DNA from: Spirochaetota bacterium
GTDB taxonomy: Bacteria > Spirochaetota > Spirochaetia > ARS1246
Direction of reading: 5' to 3'
Assembly: GCA_024275515.1 (NCBI GenBank)
Contig: JAJRYZ010000025.1
Coordinates: forward strand, 1 to 39,542
DNA length: 39,542 nucleotides
The notes below the pieces were generated by a model. The model searched no databases and was not told the origin of the DNA. It saw only the letters and a program-made list of their open reading frames with translations. Positions within the stretch are counted from its first letter, which is position 1. Each line of letters begins with the position of its first letter. The translations under genes and the position numbers were made by a program. Positions 17,446 through 26,630 of the stretch are shown here, in pieces.

Positions 17446-18431
17446 CACACCGACTCCCGAATACGCGGATCGACCCAGGCCAGGAGGATGTCCGAGATCA
17501 ACGTCCCGATGATCGTGAGGGAGCTCAGAATCATCACAATGCTCCCGGCGAGAAACATGTCCTGGCTCATAAGCGATCCGAGAAATATGGGCGCAATGGT
17601 CGGTATGCCCAAAACGAAAGAGGTAAGAATCTCTCCCGACACGAGGGACGGAAGAACCCATCCAATCGTGCTGATCGCCGGGTTGATAGCGATCCGGAAG
17701 GGATACTTGAAAAGTAGTTTTCGTTCGGAGAGTCCGCGCGCGCGGGCGACCATCACGTACGGCTTTTCGATTTCGTCGAGCAGATTGGCCCGCATCGTGC
17801 GGATGAGACCGGCCGTTCCGGCGGTGCCGACGATAAGCGTCGGAAGCCACAGGTGGCGCAGAAGATCGACGAGTCGCGCGAAAGACCAGGGCGCCATCAT
17901 GTACTCCGGGGAGAAAAGACCCACCAGCGCGTTTCCCGTCGCCTGAAAATAAACCCACAGCGCCACCAGAGCGATGAGGAAATTGGGCGTCGCGATACCG
18001 ATGAAACCGACGAAAGTAAAAACATAGTCCCATACGGAGTACTGATGAGTGGCCGAGTAGACGCCGATCGGCAACCCGACGGCCCATACGAAGATGAACG
18101 AACAAAGAGATATGAGAAGGCTCATCGGCAGCCGCGCGAGAAGCAGGTCCTTGACCGGCTGATTCCAGCGGAGGGAGCGACCGAGATCGCCCTTGAGGAG
18201 CCCGCGCATCCATTTGACGTACTGACTGTAGAGCGGGTCGTTCAGGCCGTAGTATTCCTTGAGCGATTCGACCTGCTCGGCGGTGTGCATGATCCCCTGT
18301 TCTTCGAGTTGAGCGATGTAGGAAGTGAGAAAGTCTCCGGGGGGGAGCTGAATTATCGCGAACGACAGAATCGAAACGATAAACAGCGCGAAAACCATGA
18401 TAACGAGCCGTCGGGCGATGAAAAAGAGCAT
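17445..18431 (-). CDS. Dpp/Opp-type ABC permease (DppB/OppB-like), first gene of operon
   Basis: Inner-membrane permease of 328 residues with six predicted membrane segments, the first at about 9-29. The B-subunit layout is clear: a periplasmic loop after helix 1 with [14 protein letters not shown], and an EAA loop reading [18 protein letters not shown]. It opens the five-gene importer operon and is transcribed away from the glycosidase-like gene at 18531, with 99 bases between them. Ribosome site AAGG lies seven bases before the ATG. Confidence 0.94.
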   Translation of the reverse strand: MLFFIARRLVIMVFALFIVSILSFAIIQLPPGDFLTSYIAQLEEQGIMHTAEQVESLKEYYGLNDPLYSQYVKWMRGLLKGDLGRSLRWNQPVKDLLLARLPMSLLISLCSFIFVWAVGLPIGVYSATHQYSVWDYVFTFVGFIGIATPNFLIALVALWVYFQATGNALVGLFSPEYMMAPWSFARLVDLLRHLWLPTLIVGTAGTAGLIRTMRANLLDEIEKPYVMVARARGLSERKLLFKYPFRIAINPAISTIGWVLPSLVSGEILTSFVLGIPTIAPIFLGSLMSQDMFLAGSIVMILSSLTIIGTLISDILLAWVDPRIRESV

Positions 18432-18467
18432 GTCCCAACCTTTTTCCGTAACCGCAGTGTAAGGTGT

Positions 18468-18496
18468 ACTCTAAGACGGAACTTGTCGGTCGGCAA
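18468..18496 (-). promoter_or_regulatory. likely sigma-70 promoter of the ABC importer operon
   Basis: On the minus strand, TTGCCG (18496-18491) and TAGAGT (18473-18468) are 17 bases apart. Transcription would start near 18461, giving a leader of about 30 bases before the first permease ATG. Confidence 0.45.
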
Positions 18497-18530
18497 GCTG
18501 TTTCGGAATGAGACGGGAGGTGATCTGCGG

Positions 18531-20648
18531 ATGCGAAGAAGAGAGTTTTCGATTACCGAAATCGAAGAAGCCGTGATCGTCGCGCACGCGCGGTTCGAAA
18601 TCGAGGTCAATCGAAAGAACGGAAAGATCTCTCGGTTGCGCGTACATGACGGGATCGGTGGGAAAGAGCTGATACCGGAGGGGAGATTCGCCGGCGATTC
18701 GTGGGATCTGCCGCTTGATAGGTTCGAGATTGTGTCACGCGACCCACGGTGCGTACGAATCGAGGTCCTCAGGGCCGATGAGAGTTGGCGGTTTGAAACC
18801 CGTTACGAAATCTACCCCCGCGGATATCTGGTGTGCACCTTCTCCGTCGAGGCTCGTGTGGAGCAGGCGACGCCCCGGCCGCTGAGCATCGATGTCCCGC
18901 TTTCCGAGGCCGTCGTGTTTTCGCATGCCCACACCCCGGTAAACTGGGTAAACGACTCCGAGGACATAAGATCGTTTCGGGCGTTCGGCGTCGACTTCAG
19001 CACCGACGAGAGGCCCGTATCGTGCAGCGTCAACCTCCTTGTCGAACAGGTGATGCGCGGGATGCAGGGGAGACCGCAGAGAAAGGACATTGTCGAAGAG
19101 GGCGACGCCCGGGTTCTCAGATGGAGCATGAGCGACGGACGCGCGAACCCCGTTCCCGCCGGATACCGATACAGGAACCGGTGGGGATTGTCGGTGACGT
19201 CGCTCGACGACGACGCCGGTCCGGTCGCCGGTCAGCGAATCTACCATTGGTACGGGCGCTTCCCCCGCTATCCTTCCGACGATCTCGTTACCGAGATGGC
19301 CGAATACGGGTGTTCGATCCTCATTCTTCACATGCCGTCGTTCTCCTACATTTCGGGGTCCGTGCCGGCCGACGAGAAGGAGATGAGACGTGTGGTCGAC
19401 AAGGCTCACTCTTTCGGAATCCGAACGCTTTTCTACTGCGTTCCACAGCTCATTTCCATCGAGGCGCCGTATCACGATGATTACAGGAAATACAGGACGG
19501 AAAACCTTCGGGTCTGGCACAGCCTCAAAGAGACCCACATCGTTTTCTACGAGGAAGATACGAGCTTCGATGCCGACGAGTTGTGCCTGCGATGTTCCCA
19601 AGCCTACGAGTTCATCTTTTCAAGTGTGCTGAGATGTGTAGACGCCTACGGATTCGACGGCATATACGTCGATTACGCGTGGCCGGCCGCGGGCATCTGC
19701 AGCGATCCCACCCACGATCATGATCCGGGGATTTTCAATTTCAGCGACTACTGGCGGATCCTGCGAGAGTGGCGCGAAGCGTTGGGAGACGAGGCGTTGA
19801 TGATTGGGCACGGCGGGGGCCTGTTGGTGTCGAGCGACTTCGTCGAAGCGTTCGACGGCTGTCTGAGCGGCGAAGCGCAGAAAGAGCTGGACCCGAGAGT
19901 CATCGGCCGGCACATCGGCGCCGCGCCCACGCTTTGGGCGATGCACCGCAGAAAGCAGGCGTTGTTCCGCTCGGCGTGGACGATACCGCAGCTTGTTCGG
20001 GAGGGAATGACCCCGCACACGGGACTGGGAGTCACAGGCACATCAATCATCGCGAGCCTCGACCCGGCGCATCATCGGGAGCTTCTCCCACTGTGGCAGA
20101 TGTGGCGCGCATTTCCGGTCGAGCGAGCGCGCGTCTACACTTATCTGCAGCCCGGGGTTGTGGAGGTCGACAACGACGAAGTCTATTACACGCTCTTTGC
20201 CACCGACGATCCGTATTACCTTTTGATCCTCGCAAACTCAGGCGGACCTTACCACGACGCGAATCCGTCGGTGGGGGTAAGAGCCCGCCTCAACTCCGAC
20301 GTGTTGGGATTCTCCGGCGACCTGCGTGCGTGGAGATTAAGGGGCGGGTCGTACGAGACTTTCCGAATAGCGGAAGTCGACACCGTGAGCGACGCGACCG
20401 TTGATGTCCCTGAAATACTGTTGTATGAGGCGGTCGGGTTCGTCCTTTCGCCCGGCCACCCCCCGGGCACTCTCGGCGCACTGCGGCGCCATCTTGACGG
20501 CAGATGGGAACGGTTGTCCCGAATCCATCGGAAAAAAGCGGAAAGGAACGAATGGGTCGATCGGCGGATCGATGAATGGGCACGACAACCGCAGTCCGCG
20601 AATCGGCTCGATTATCACGACTTTATCAGGAACCGACTAACCGAGTGA
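18531..20648 (+). CDS. large TIM-barrel glycosidase-like protein, uncharacterised
   Basis: A 705-residue protein with the look of a glycoside hydrolase but no family I can name. Residues about 1-230 are beta-rich; 230-560 form a barrel-like series: [38 protein letters not shown] (D376, D381), then [10 protein letters not shown] (E448) and LGVTGTSI; the rest looks like a C-terminal beta domain. D381 and E448 are candidate catalytic residues. The motif order matches the smaller protein at 8032-9492, which lacks the C-terminal part. No signal peptide is visible. ATG 18531 follows GGGAGG by ten bases, somewhat far. It diverges from the importer operon and probably acts on what that imports. Its last 23 bases overlap the end of the convergent gene. 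Confidence 0.75.
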   Translation: MRRREFSITEIEEAVIVAHARFEIEVNRKNGKISRLRVHDGIGGKELIPEGRFAGDSWDLPLDRFEIVSRDPRCVRIEVLRADESWRFETRYEIYPRGYLVCTFSVEARVEQATPRPLSIDVPLSEAVVFSHAHTPVNWVNDSEDIRSFRAFGVDFSTDERPVSCSVNLLVEQVMRGMQGRPQRKDIVEEGDARVLRWSMSDGRANPVPAGYRYRNRWGLSVTSLDDDAGPVAGQRIYHWYGRFPRYPSDDLVTEMAEYGCSILILHMPSFSYISGSVPADEKEMRRVVDKAHSFGIRTLFYCVPQLISIEAPYHDDYRKYRTENLRVWHSLKETHIVFYEEDTSFDADELCLRCSQAYEFIFSSVLRCVDAYGFDGIYVDYAWPAAGICSDPTHDHDPGIFNFSDYWRILREWREALGDEALMIGHGGGLLVSSDFVEAFDGCLSGEAQKELDPRVIGRHIGAAPTLWAMHRRKQALFRSAWTIPQLVREGMTPHTGLGVTGTSIIASLDPAHHRELLPLWQMWRAFPVERARVYTYLQPGVVEVDNDEVYYTLFATDDPYYLLILANSGGPYHDANPSVGVRARLNSDVLGFSGDLRAWRLRGGSYETFRIAEVDTVSDATVDVPEILLYEAVGFVLSPGHPPGTLGALRRHLDGRWERLSRIHRKKAERNEWVDRRIDEWARQPQSANRLDYHDFIRNRLTE

Positions 20649-21417
20649 GATAGCGGATCATATCTCGCACCGCTCGCCTGTCCTCTTCGTCAAGCTCCGA
20701 CGGGAGTTGTTTTCGCACCTTTGAAAGAAACTTCACCACGCTGCTGCATTTCGGTTTGGTCAATCCGTATCGGGCTTTGTATCGGTTCGCGAGCCGCTTG
20801 AGCTCCTCCCGGCCTTTAACACGCGCTTCGGCGACGAAAACGGCTTTCAACTCTTCCTTCGGAATCGCCGGATTGTCGGATTTCAGAAGCGGGAGCAACG
20901 GCAAAAGCTTGGAATACTCAACATCGGATTCTTGTCCAACCGGTTGGACACCGAAGTAGGTGACTATGTCGATATAGTTGTACACGGTGCTGCGGGAAAG
21001 GCATATTTCACCGTCCAGGAAGCTTTTGAAATCGGGATAGCCGTCTTCGCGGTAGAGCTCTTCGTCGCGAATCTTAAGCAACCGAAACGCCATATGGATA
21101 AATGACCGACGCGTCATTTCGGCGAGCAGCTTGGCCTCCGATTTGAGCGTACGGTAGTCCGATGCGCACACTTTTTCCCCGATGATCGCGATGTAGCTTT
21201 CGGTGAGATGGCGAATAAGAGTGTTCTTCTCGCGACGATCGAGAGAGTCGTCTTCTTTAATGCGCGAAAAGAGGTCCCGGACTCTCTCCCTGGGCGGGTT
21301 CAATCCGAGGGACTCGAGGAGCTCTTCGGCTCGATCTTTTCGATTGGTCTGAACGCGGGGAATAAGCGGCGGGCGTCGCGTGCGGCACACGTGTGCGAAT
21401 TCGTTCATACGACCCAT
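20626..21417 (-). CDS. unknown protein, possible DNA-binding (HTH-like segment)
   Basis: I do not recognise this basic, helical, 263-residue protein. A stretch at about residues 128-142 (GEICLSRSTVYNYIDI) looks like the recognition part of a helix-turn-helix, and the flanks are rich in Arg and Lys. There is a loose resemblance in layout to the chlamydial plasmid protein pGP6-D, too weak to rely on. It diverges from the ROK regulator gene across about 120 A+T-rich bases and overlaps the 3' end of the glycosidase-like gene. No ribosome site precedes either the ATG at 21417 or the in-frame one at 21408. A perfect TATAAT overlaps the first ATG, so 21408 may be the true, nearly leaderless, start. 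Confidence 0.75.
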   Translation of the reverse strand: MGRMNEFAHVCRTRRPPLIPRVQTNRKDRAEELLESLGLNPPRERVRDLFSRIKEDDSLDRREKNTLIRHLTESYIAIIGEKVCASDYRTLKSEAKLLAEMTRRSFIHMAFRLLKIRDEELYREDGYPDFKSFLDGEICLSRSTVYNYIDIVTYFGVQPVGQESDVEYSKLLPLLPLLKSDNPAIPKEELKAVFVAEARVKGREELKRLANRYKARYGLTKPKCSSVVKFLSKVRKQLPSELDEEDRRAVRDMIRYLTRLVGS

Positions 21418-21421
21418 TATA
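21416..21421 (-). promoter_or_regulatory. TATAAT overlapping the first ATG of the unknown gene
   Basis: A consensus -10 hexamer on the minus strand; transcription from it would begin at about 21409, right at the second in-frame ATG (21408). TTTACA is present upstream but 20 bases away, too far for a standard -35. Confidence 0.35.
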
Positions 21422-21520
21422 CTGGCATATATTGGGTAACTTGTAAATAACTACGCAGAAAAGATTCGTTTGCGCATATTATCGAAACGCGCATTGCTTT
21501 CCGCCGGGCGTCCGGCGCGC

Positions 21521-21526
21521 TATAGT
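21521..21526 (+). promoter_or_regulatory. possible -10 box of the ROK regulator gene
   Basis: TATAGT lies nine bases before the ATG of the ROK gene, so the transcript would have almost no leader. TTTCCG is 17 bases upstream, a poor -35. No Shine-Dalgarno sequence separates it from the ATG. Confidence 0.33.
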
Positions 21527-21535
21527 GAGTGCGCG

Positions 21536-22759
21536 ATGCGCAGCACGGACCGCGACGGAAAACTCGCCACGATTCTCAACGCCATTCGAATCCACGGTAC
21601 GATGAGCCGAACCGACATAGCCAAACGGTATCGCATCGACAGAAAATCGGTGTCGCTGCTCATCGACGCGCTCCTCCGCGACGGTCTTATCGCGTCCGCC
21701 GGACTGAAGGACTCGGACGCGGGTCGGAAACAGGAGTTGCTGCGTATCAACGGGGCGCACAGTAACTACGTCGGCGTCGATCTTGGGTCCACCCATGTCA
21801 CGGGAGTCTTGCTCGATCTGTCGGCGGAGACGCTCGATCGGAAACGATTCGAAATTCGGCCCGATCTGCCCGCGGAGATGATTCTCGCGCAGACGCGCAT
21901 CGTCGTCGATCATCTGCTGTCGTCGACGAAGAACACCGCGGAAGTGCGGGGTATCGGCATCTGCGTTCCCGGCTATGTATACGCGCGCACGGGTGTTTCC
22001 GTTCGCGCGACCAGCCTGGCTTCCTGGTCGAATATTCGCGTACGGGAGATCTTCGAGTCGGCATTCGGGTTGCCGGTGTCGGTGGAGGAGGGGACAAGGG
22101 CCCACGCGGTCTATGAGAAGTGGATGGGACTTGCGAAGTTCTGCGACAACTTTGTTCTCGTCGGCGCGGGGTACGGAATCGGAGCGGCGATTTTTCTCCG
22201 TCAGGGGTTATACGAGGGGTCCAACAACAAAGCGGGCGAACTCGGTCATACGGTTGTCAAGCCGGACGGCGCCGTGTGCACCTGCGGGAATCGCGGGTGC
22301 CTCGAGACGATCGCGTCGGGCCGGGCGATCGAGAAGCGGGCGTCCGAGGCGGTCGAGGCCGGCGAGTCGAGTACGCTTCGCGACCTTACCCACGGCGAGG
22401 CCAATCAGGTAACGGCGAAAGATGTCGCGCTCGCCGCATCGATGGGAGATGAGTTTTCGCGCGCCTTGCTCGACGAGGTCGGACGTTTTCTTGGTATTGC
22501 GCTCGCCAATCTCTCGCAGGTCCTCAATCCGTCGCGGGTGATAATCTCAGGCGGGCTGAAAAACGCGGGTTCGTTTTTTGTCGAGGCCGTACGATCGGCG
22601 TTGGAGGACCACCTCATAGCTCATATCGCCGAAGATCTGCGGATCGATGTGTCGCAAGCCGGACCCGACGGCGGCGCGCAAGGCGCGGGAATCGTCGCGA
22701 TGCAGGAGCTCTTCGGATTCCCGCTCCACCCGACCTGTTTTGTGCCGGGAGTCGTTTAG
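21536..22759 (+). CDS. ROK-family transcriptional regulator (NagC/XylR type)
   Basis: A sugar-responsive DNA-binding regulator, 407 residues. Residues 8-55 form a winged helix-turn-helix (MSRTDIAKRYRIDRKSVSLL). The sugar-kinase-like part follows, with the phosphate-binding DLGSTHVTG at 82-90, the sugar-binding GELGH (E235, H238) and the structural zinc site C248-x-C250-x4-C255. The position of the catalytic Asp in ROK kinases (normally NDANA) reads EEGTRA, so it should be a regulator without kinase activity. An upstream TTG start at 21470 is possible but less likely. It is followed after one base by the URO-D-like gene, which it probably controls with other targets. Confidence 0.92.
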   Translation: MRSTDRDGKLATILNAIRIHGTMSRTDIAKRYRIDRKSVSLLIDALLRDGLIASAGLKDSDAGRKQELLRINGAHSNYVGVDLGSTHVTGVLLDLSAETLDRKRFEIRPDLPAEMILAQTRIVVDHLLSSTKNTAEVRGIGICVPGYVYARTGVSVRATSLASWSNIRVREIFESAFGLPVSVEEGTRAHAVYEKWMGLAKFCDNFVLVGAGYGIGAAIFLRQGLYEGSNNKAGELGHTVVKPDGAVCTCGNRGCLETIASGRAIEKRASEAVEAGESSTLRDLTHGEANQVTAKDVALAASMGDEFSRALLDEVGRFLGIALANLSQVLNPSRVIISGGLKNAGSFFVEAVRSALEDHLIAHIAEDLRIDVSQAGPDGGAQGAGIVAMQELFGFPLHPTCFVPGVV

Positions 22760-22760
22760 T

Positions 22761-23852
22761 ATGGAGCAACTCGAATACAAAAAGAACCTTCCGGAGGTCA
22801 TACCTCGGCTACGAGATTTCATCGAACGCAGGATGATCGATCGGATACTCGCCGTGTTCGCAATCGATACCGAAGGCTTGCGAGCGTTTCGCTCCGACCC
22901 GTCGGTCGACTCCGACTACCCCGATCCTCGGGCGCGGGCCCGTTTCTGGGGCGCACACCTCCTCGCGTATCGAGAGCTACTCGACGACACCGCGCCTTCG
23001 GCGTATCTCAGCGAGTTCGACCAGGGAATATGCGGAGGACTCTGCGGAGGCGAAGTGCGTTTTATCAGGGACCCGCGGACCGGTTGGATCTCTTCGATGG
23101 TCAATCCTCTGCTCTCTTCGATCGACGAGTTCGAGTCGCTCGTGTTTTCGAGTGACGGCGAATGGGCTTCGAGATACCGCGATCAGCTCGATGTTTTCGT
23201 ACGCGCGGCCCGTCGGCGCTACGGAGTGAGCCACCTCATCCTCATCGACAGTCTCAACTTTCTGTTCGAATGCGTCGGCGCGACCGCCACCTATCTCGCG
23301 CTCATCGATCGGCCGGAGATCGTGCGGGCGGCGATCGAGTTCGGCTACGACCTCAACTCTTGGATCCAGGACACCTTTTTCGACATCGTCGGAAGCTTCG
23401 CCGGCGGCACGTTCAGCAACATGGTCCAGTGGGCGCCGGGCCGAATCGTATCCGAAAGCGTCGATCCGTTTCATATGACCTCGGTCGACGTTTTTGAAGA
23501 GTGGGGCCGGGCTCCGATCGAACGGATGTACGCGAGGTACGACGGCGGAGTTCTGCATATTCACGGAAACGGGCGCCATCTTATCGAAGCGGTCGCAACG
23601 CTTGCAGGGTTGCGCGCGGTCTACCTGGGCGACGACACCGGATTCCCCGCGGCGATAGAGATCGCGGGCGAGCTCAGGCGAAGGTTCGCCGAGGTGCCGC
23701 TGGTCATCGGGACCGACTACGCCACTTTTCGTCGCAAGCTCGGCGACAAAACACTACCGGGCGGTGTTCTCTACACAGTCGAGGCGAAAGGGGTCACGCG
23801 AGAAGAGATTAACGAAACGATGCCGTTGGTGTGGGCCTATCGGGCGGGGTAG
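22761..23852 (+). CDS. URO-D/methyltransferase-fold protein in a regulator operon
   Basis: A 363-residue protein of the uroporphyrinogen decarboxylase superfamily, judged by the barrel segment DGGVLHIHGNGRHLIEAV followed by GLRAVYLGDD and the C-terminal PGGVLYTVEA. This superfamily includes true UroD, corrinoid methyltransferases (MtaA/MtbA) and many uncharacterised members near sugar genes. The arginine-rich porphyrin-binding N-terminus of real UroD is absent, and no haem genes are nearby. It starts one base after the ROK stop, with no ribosome site of its own, so it depends on translation of the regulator. A second, divergent member lies at 37167-38261. Reaction unknown. Confidence 0.72.
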   Translation: MEQLEYKKNLPEVIPRLRDFIERRMIDRILAVFAIDTEGLRAFRSDPSVDSDYPDPRARARFWGAHLLAYRELLDDTAPSAYLSEFDQGICGGLCGGEVRFIRDPRTGWISSMVNPLLSSIDEFESLVFSSDGEWASRYRDQLDVFVRAARRRYGVSHLILIDSLNFLFECVGATATYLALIDRPEIVRAAIEFGYDLNSWIQDTFFDIVGSFAGGTFSNMVQWAPGRIVSESVDPFHMTSVDVFEEWGRAPIERMYARYDGGVLHIHGNGRHLIEAVATLAGLRAVYLGDDTGFPAAIEIAGELRRRFAEVPLVIGTDYATFRRKLGDKTLPGGVLYTVEAKGVTREEINETMPLVWAYRAG

Positions 23853-23913
23853 GGGCGCCGGCGGCAGGTGTGGCGCGTGTCGCTCCAGATTCCCGAATCG
23901 TGTCGGCGGTGAG

Positions 23914-24255
23914 TCATCCGATCGCGTCGCCCCCGGTCTCGCCGCTTCGAATCCGGATGCACTCGCCGAGGGCAACTACGAAGATCTTACCGTCGCCGAT
24001 GGTTCCGGTTCGTGCGCCACGGACGATCGCGTCGACCGTCGGCTGCACGAAATCGTCGTTTACGCCGATCTCGATCCTGACCTTCTTGAGCAGATTGACC
24101 TCGATGTCGACCCCTCGGTACGACTCATGATACCCGCCCTGGCGGCCGCAACCGAGAGCGTTCGTTACCGACATCTTTGTGATCTCGGCCTTGAAAAGTT
24201 CCTGCTTGACGTCGTTCAATTTGTGCGGCTGTACGTAGGCAATGACTAGTTTCAT
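23914..24255 (-). CDS. glnK: PII nitrogen-signalling protein
   Basis: A trimeric PII protein that reads ATP/ADP and 2-oxoglutarate and plugs the ammonium channel when nitrogen is plentiful. At 113 residues it has the full family length. The T-loop [13 protein letters not shown] carries Y46, the counterpart of the uridylylated Tyr51 of E. coli, and the ATP-binding GDGKIFV is at 87-93. It follows amt by 22 bases in the same operon, the classic amt-glnK order, so GlnK rather than GlnB is likely. Confidence 0.95.
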   Translation of the reverse strand: MKLVIAYVQPHKLNDVKQELFKAEITKMSVTNALGCGRQGGYHESYRGVDIEVNLLKKVRIEIGVNDDFVQPTVDAIVRGARTGTIGDGKIFVVALGECIRIRSGETGGDAIG

Positions 24256-24277
24256 CTTGTCTCTCCTGTTTCGCCTG

Positions 24278-25612
24278 CTACTGCGTCGAGAAAATCTGGA
24301 AGCCGCTGTACGCTTCCGAGCCGTGCTCCCCGATATCGAGTCCCTGCAATTCTTCGGTTTCGCTTACCCGTAGACCGATGGTTGCTTTGATCGCGTAGAA
24401 AAGCGCGAATCCGACCGCGAGAACCCACCCGAGTACCGCCACGACGCCGAGTGCCTGCACGCCCAACTGTCGAAACCCGCCACCGTAGAACAGCCCCCGG
24501 ACATCATCCGTGTCGGCGAAGAGCCCGACGGCGAGGGTTCCCCAAACTCCGCAGACGCCGTGGACCGAGATCGCGCCGACGGGATCGTCGATATGCAGTA
24601 CCTTGTCGAAGAACTCTACGGAGAGAACTACCAGAAGTCCGGCGATGAGGCCGATGATGACGGCTCCGAGGGGAGTTGCCACGCCGCAGCCGGCGGTGAT
24701 ACCGACCAGGCCGGCCGGCGCGCCGTTTAACGACATCGACGCGTCGGGTTTGCCGAACCAGATCCAGGATGTGAACATCGCCGCGATAGCCCCTGCAGAT
24801 GCCGCGAGTGTGGTGGTTACCGCGACCGAGGCGATAGTGAGATCGGTGCCGGAAAGCGTACTGCCGGCGTTGAAGCCATACCAGCCGAACCAGAGGATGA
24901 ACACTCCGAGGGCGGCAATGGGCATGTTGTGTCCGGGTATCGCCTTTACGGACAACTTACCGTTCGCCCTGACGTATTTTCCGGTGCGCGGCCCCAGGAC
25001 GACGGCGCCCGCCAGAGCCGCCCATCCGCCGACGGAGTGGACAACCGTCGAGCCGGCGAAATCGTGAAACCCGAGCGTGGCGAGCCAACCGTCCGCGTTC
25101 CAGATCCAGTGACCGGAGACCGGGTAGATGAGACCGGAAATGAAAACACTGTAGACCAGATATGCCCGGAACCTGGTGCGCTCCGCCATGGCGCCGGAGA
25201 CTATTGTCGCCGCGGTGGCCGCGAAAACGACCTGGAACATCCAGTCGCGAAGAAGGGATGAATCGGCATCGGCAAGGAAGAACTGGCTGGTGCCGAACAG
25301 ACCTCCCGTGGAGGCTCCGTACATGATCGCCCATCCTACCGCCCAGAAGACCACCGATCCCGCGGAGAAATCCATGAGGTTCTTCATGAGGATGTTACTT
25401 GCGTTCTTTGCCCTTGTGAGGCCGGTTTCTACCATCGCGAAACCGGCCTGCATGAAGAACACCAGCGCGGCGGCGAGGACGAGCCAAATCATGTCGAAGG
25501 CGAGGGCGTAGAGCTTGAGCGTTTCCACCACGCTGGTTTCTTGCGCGAAAAGGCCGGTCGTCGAGAGGAAGAGGACCAGAAGAACCACGACCGACGGGCG
25601 TTTGAGATTCAT
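24278..25612 (-). CDS. amt: ammonium channel (Amt/MEP/Rh family)
   Basis: An inner-membrane trimeric channel for ammonium. Translation from the ATG at 25612 gives 444 residues: a signal peptide (MNLKRP, hydrophobic core, cleavage near FAQ-ET) and then eleven helices. The pore histidine pair is present (H192 in VVHSVGG and H351 in [10 protein letters not shown]), as is the family signature DFAGSTVVH with D184. AAGGAG lies eight bases before the ATG; a longer frame from 25672 would begin upstream of the predicted transcript start. It is first in the amt-glnK operon, controlled by a -24/-12 promoter. Confidence 0.97.
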   Translation of the reverse strand: MNLKRPSVVVLLVLFLSTTGLFAQETSVVETLKLYALAFDMIWLVLAAALVFFMQAGFAMVETGLTRAKNASNILMKNLMDFSAGSVVFWAVGWAIMYGASTGGLFGTSQFFLADADSSLLRDWMFQVVFAATAATIVSGAMAERTRFRAYLVYSVFISGLIYPVSGHWIWNADGWLATLGFHDFAGSTVVHSVGGWAALAGAVVLGPRTGKYVRANGKLSVKAIPGHNMPIAALGVFILWFGWYGFNAGSTLSGTDLTIASVAVTTTLAASAGAIAAMFTSWIWFGKPDASMSLNGAPAGLVGITAGCGVATPLGAVIIGLIAGLLVVLSVEFFDKVLHIDDPVGAISVHGVCGVWGTLAVGLFADTDDVRGLFYGGGFRQLGVQALGVVAVLGWVLAVGFALFYAIKATIGLRVSETEELQGLDIGEHGSEAYSGFQIFSTQ

Positions 25613-25655
25613 ACCATACACTCCTTTCTTAAGACGAGTTGATGTCGCATACCCA

Positions 25656-25672
25656 TGCAATCGGAGTGCCAA
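25656..25672 (-). promoter_or_regulatory. sigma-54 (-24/-12) promoter of amt-glnK
   Basis: On the minus strand the sequence TTGGCACTCCGATTGCA matches the RpoN consensus TGGCAC-N5-TTGCA at every conserved base. Transcription should start near 25644, about 32 bases before the amt ATG and upstream of its AAGGAG. I see no clear NtrC site in the 200 bases upstream. Confidence 0.88.
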
Positions 25673-26135
25673 CTATCTCGGCGAGTGTCGACTCGAAGAG
25701 ATGCGGACCGAAGTTTTTACCGTCGTTGCAGCCAACCGTACGCAGAAGAGGCCCGAGCGCCCGATTGCTAGGGAAGAGAGCCGGCGGTCGTTGGTACTGA
25801 AATGTAATTACTGGTGATAACGACTACGCAAATGTAGTTTACTAGGAATATACCTACTGAATTGTCGACTTCTGCCGTTATGGAACCGGCGCGGCAAGGA
25901 GATTCACGACGTGCGGCCCGCCCGGCCGCCCATGTCTTGTCTGATGGTCAAGAGATCGCCTCGATCCGGAAAACGGGAGGTCACGAAACGGCTCGCAAGG
26001 TCGAAAAAGGATGGGGCCGGCGCAGCCGTTCGAATCGCCGAAAGGGGTGTCCCGGCAGACCGCGACGCGCGAGATGACGCTTGACCGGGAAAAAAACCGC
26101 CGAAAGCGGCTGTTTGTCACCACTCAACCGATCGA
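25673..26135. other. gene-free interval upstream of amt with A+T-rich inverted repeats
   Basis: No convincing coding frame is seen. An A+T-rich patch stands out from the G+C-rich surroundings, with the palindrome GTAATTAC (25804-25811) and the inverted repeat ACTAC-N6-GTAGT (25823-25838), about 150-165 bases upstream of the -24 box. That is a plausible place for an enhancer-binding activator, but the repeats do not look like standard NtrC sites. Confidence 0.35.
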
Positions 26136-26162
26136 TTGCCGTGACGACTTCTTCCATATACT
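26136..26162 (+). promoter_or_regulatory. possible promoter of the orphan frame at 26193
   Basis: TTGCCG (26136-26141) and TATACT (26157-26162) are 15 bases apart, slightly short for sigma-70. A start near 26169 would leave a leader that contains AGAGGAG before the GTG at 26193. Confidence 0.3.
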
Positions 26163-26192
26163 AACGCACGGTCCAAAGAGGAGACACTCACC

Positions 26193-26630
26193 GTGTATGC
26201 CCCCGTATCATCCGCAGATTGGGGTCTCGTCCCCGCATCATCCACCACCGATGGACCTGTCCGGGAGAACCTCGGGGTGAGCTACGGCGAGCTTGAACGA
26301 CGTTGCCGTCTGGCCGTCTACGAGTTCCTCTGTCGTTGCTACGACGAAGAAGCCGGCGCCCTGCATCACTGCCCATGTTCACGTGGCAGGGAAGTGACGC
26401 TAGTCCGGGCGGCCGTTCGTCTGCCAAGCCCACGGACGGGAGAGGGTCGAGTTGCCCACGACGACGACTGCCGGGCGCGGAACGTTTTTTTCAACACCGT
26501 CGGAAACTTCGCCGCCGGCCGAATTTGCCGACCATTGCCGGACTCATTCTTCACGGTTGTACCTTTTCGCATGTTTCGCCTCGACATAGTCCGGACAGAG
26601 AAAACGGACGGCAATGCCGGCGTTGCTTAA
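26193..26630 (+). pseudogene. orphan frame, perhaps the 5' end of a broken gene
   Basis: A GTG codon with a good ribosome site (AGAGGAG, nine bases upstream) opens a 145-residue frame. Residues about 25-59 (SYGELERRCRLAVYEFLCRC and on to GALHH) read like ordinary globular protein. After that the composition turns to the Arg/Pro/Cys mix typical of noncoding G+C-rich frames, and the end overlaps the PIN-like remnant on the other strand. I read it as an intact start fused to unrelated or deleted sequence. It could be a genuine small protein instead; I do not recognise it. Confidence 0.3.

Noticed and set aside
16306-18438. 710-codon minus-strand frame that seems to fuse both permeases
   Set aside because: Its first half is out of frame with the real first permease and meaningless; the real second permease starts at 17445 in an ATGA overlap.
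17853-18530. upstream extension of the glycosidase-like gene at 18531
   Set aside because: The extension runs antisense through the first permease gene and is charged, low-complexity sequence; ATG 18531 has a ribosome site.
22761-23852. assignment as a haem-pathway hemE
   Set aside because: The arginine-rich N-terminal porphyrin-binding motif of true uroporphyrinogen decarboxylase is absent and no other haem gene is nearby; only the superfamily is claimed.
25862-26123. short frames on both strands in the gap upstream of amt
   Set aside because: Arg/Pro/Ser-rich, no ribosome sites and no resemblance to known proteins; treated as noncoding.
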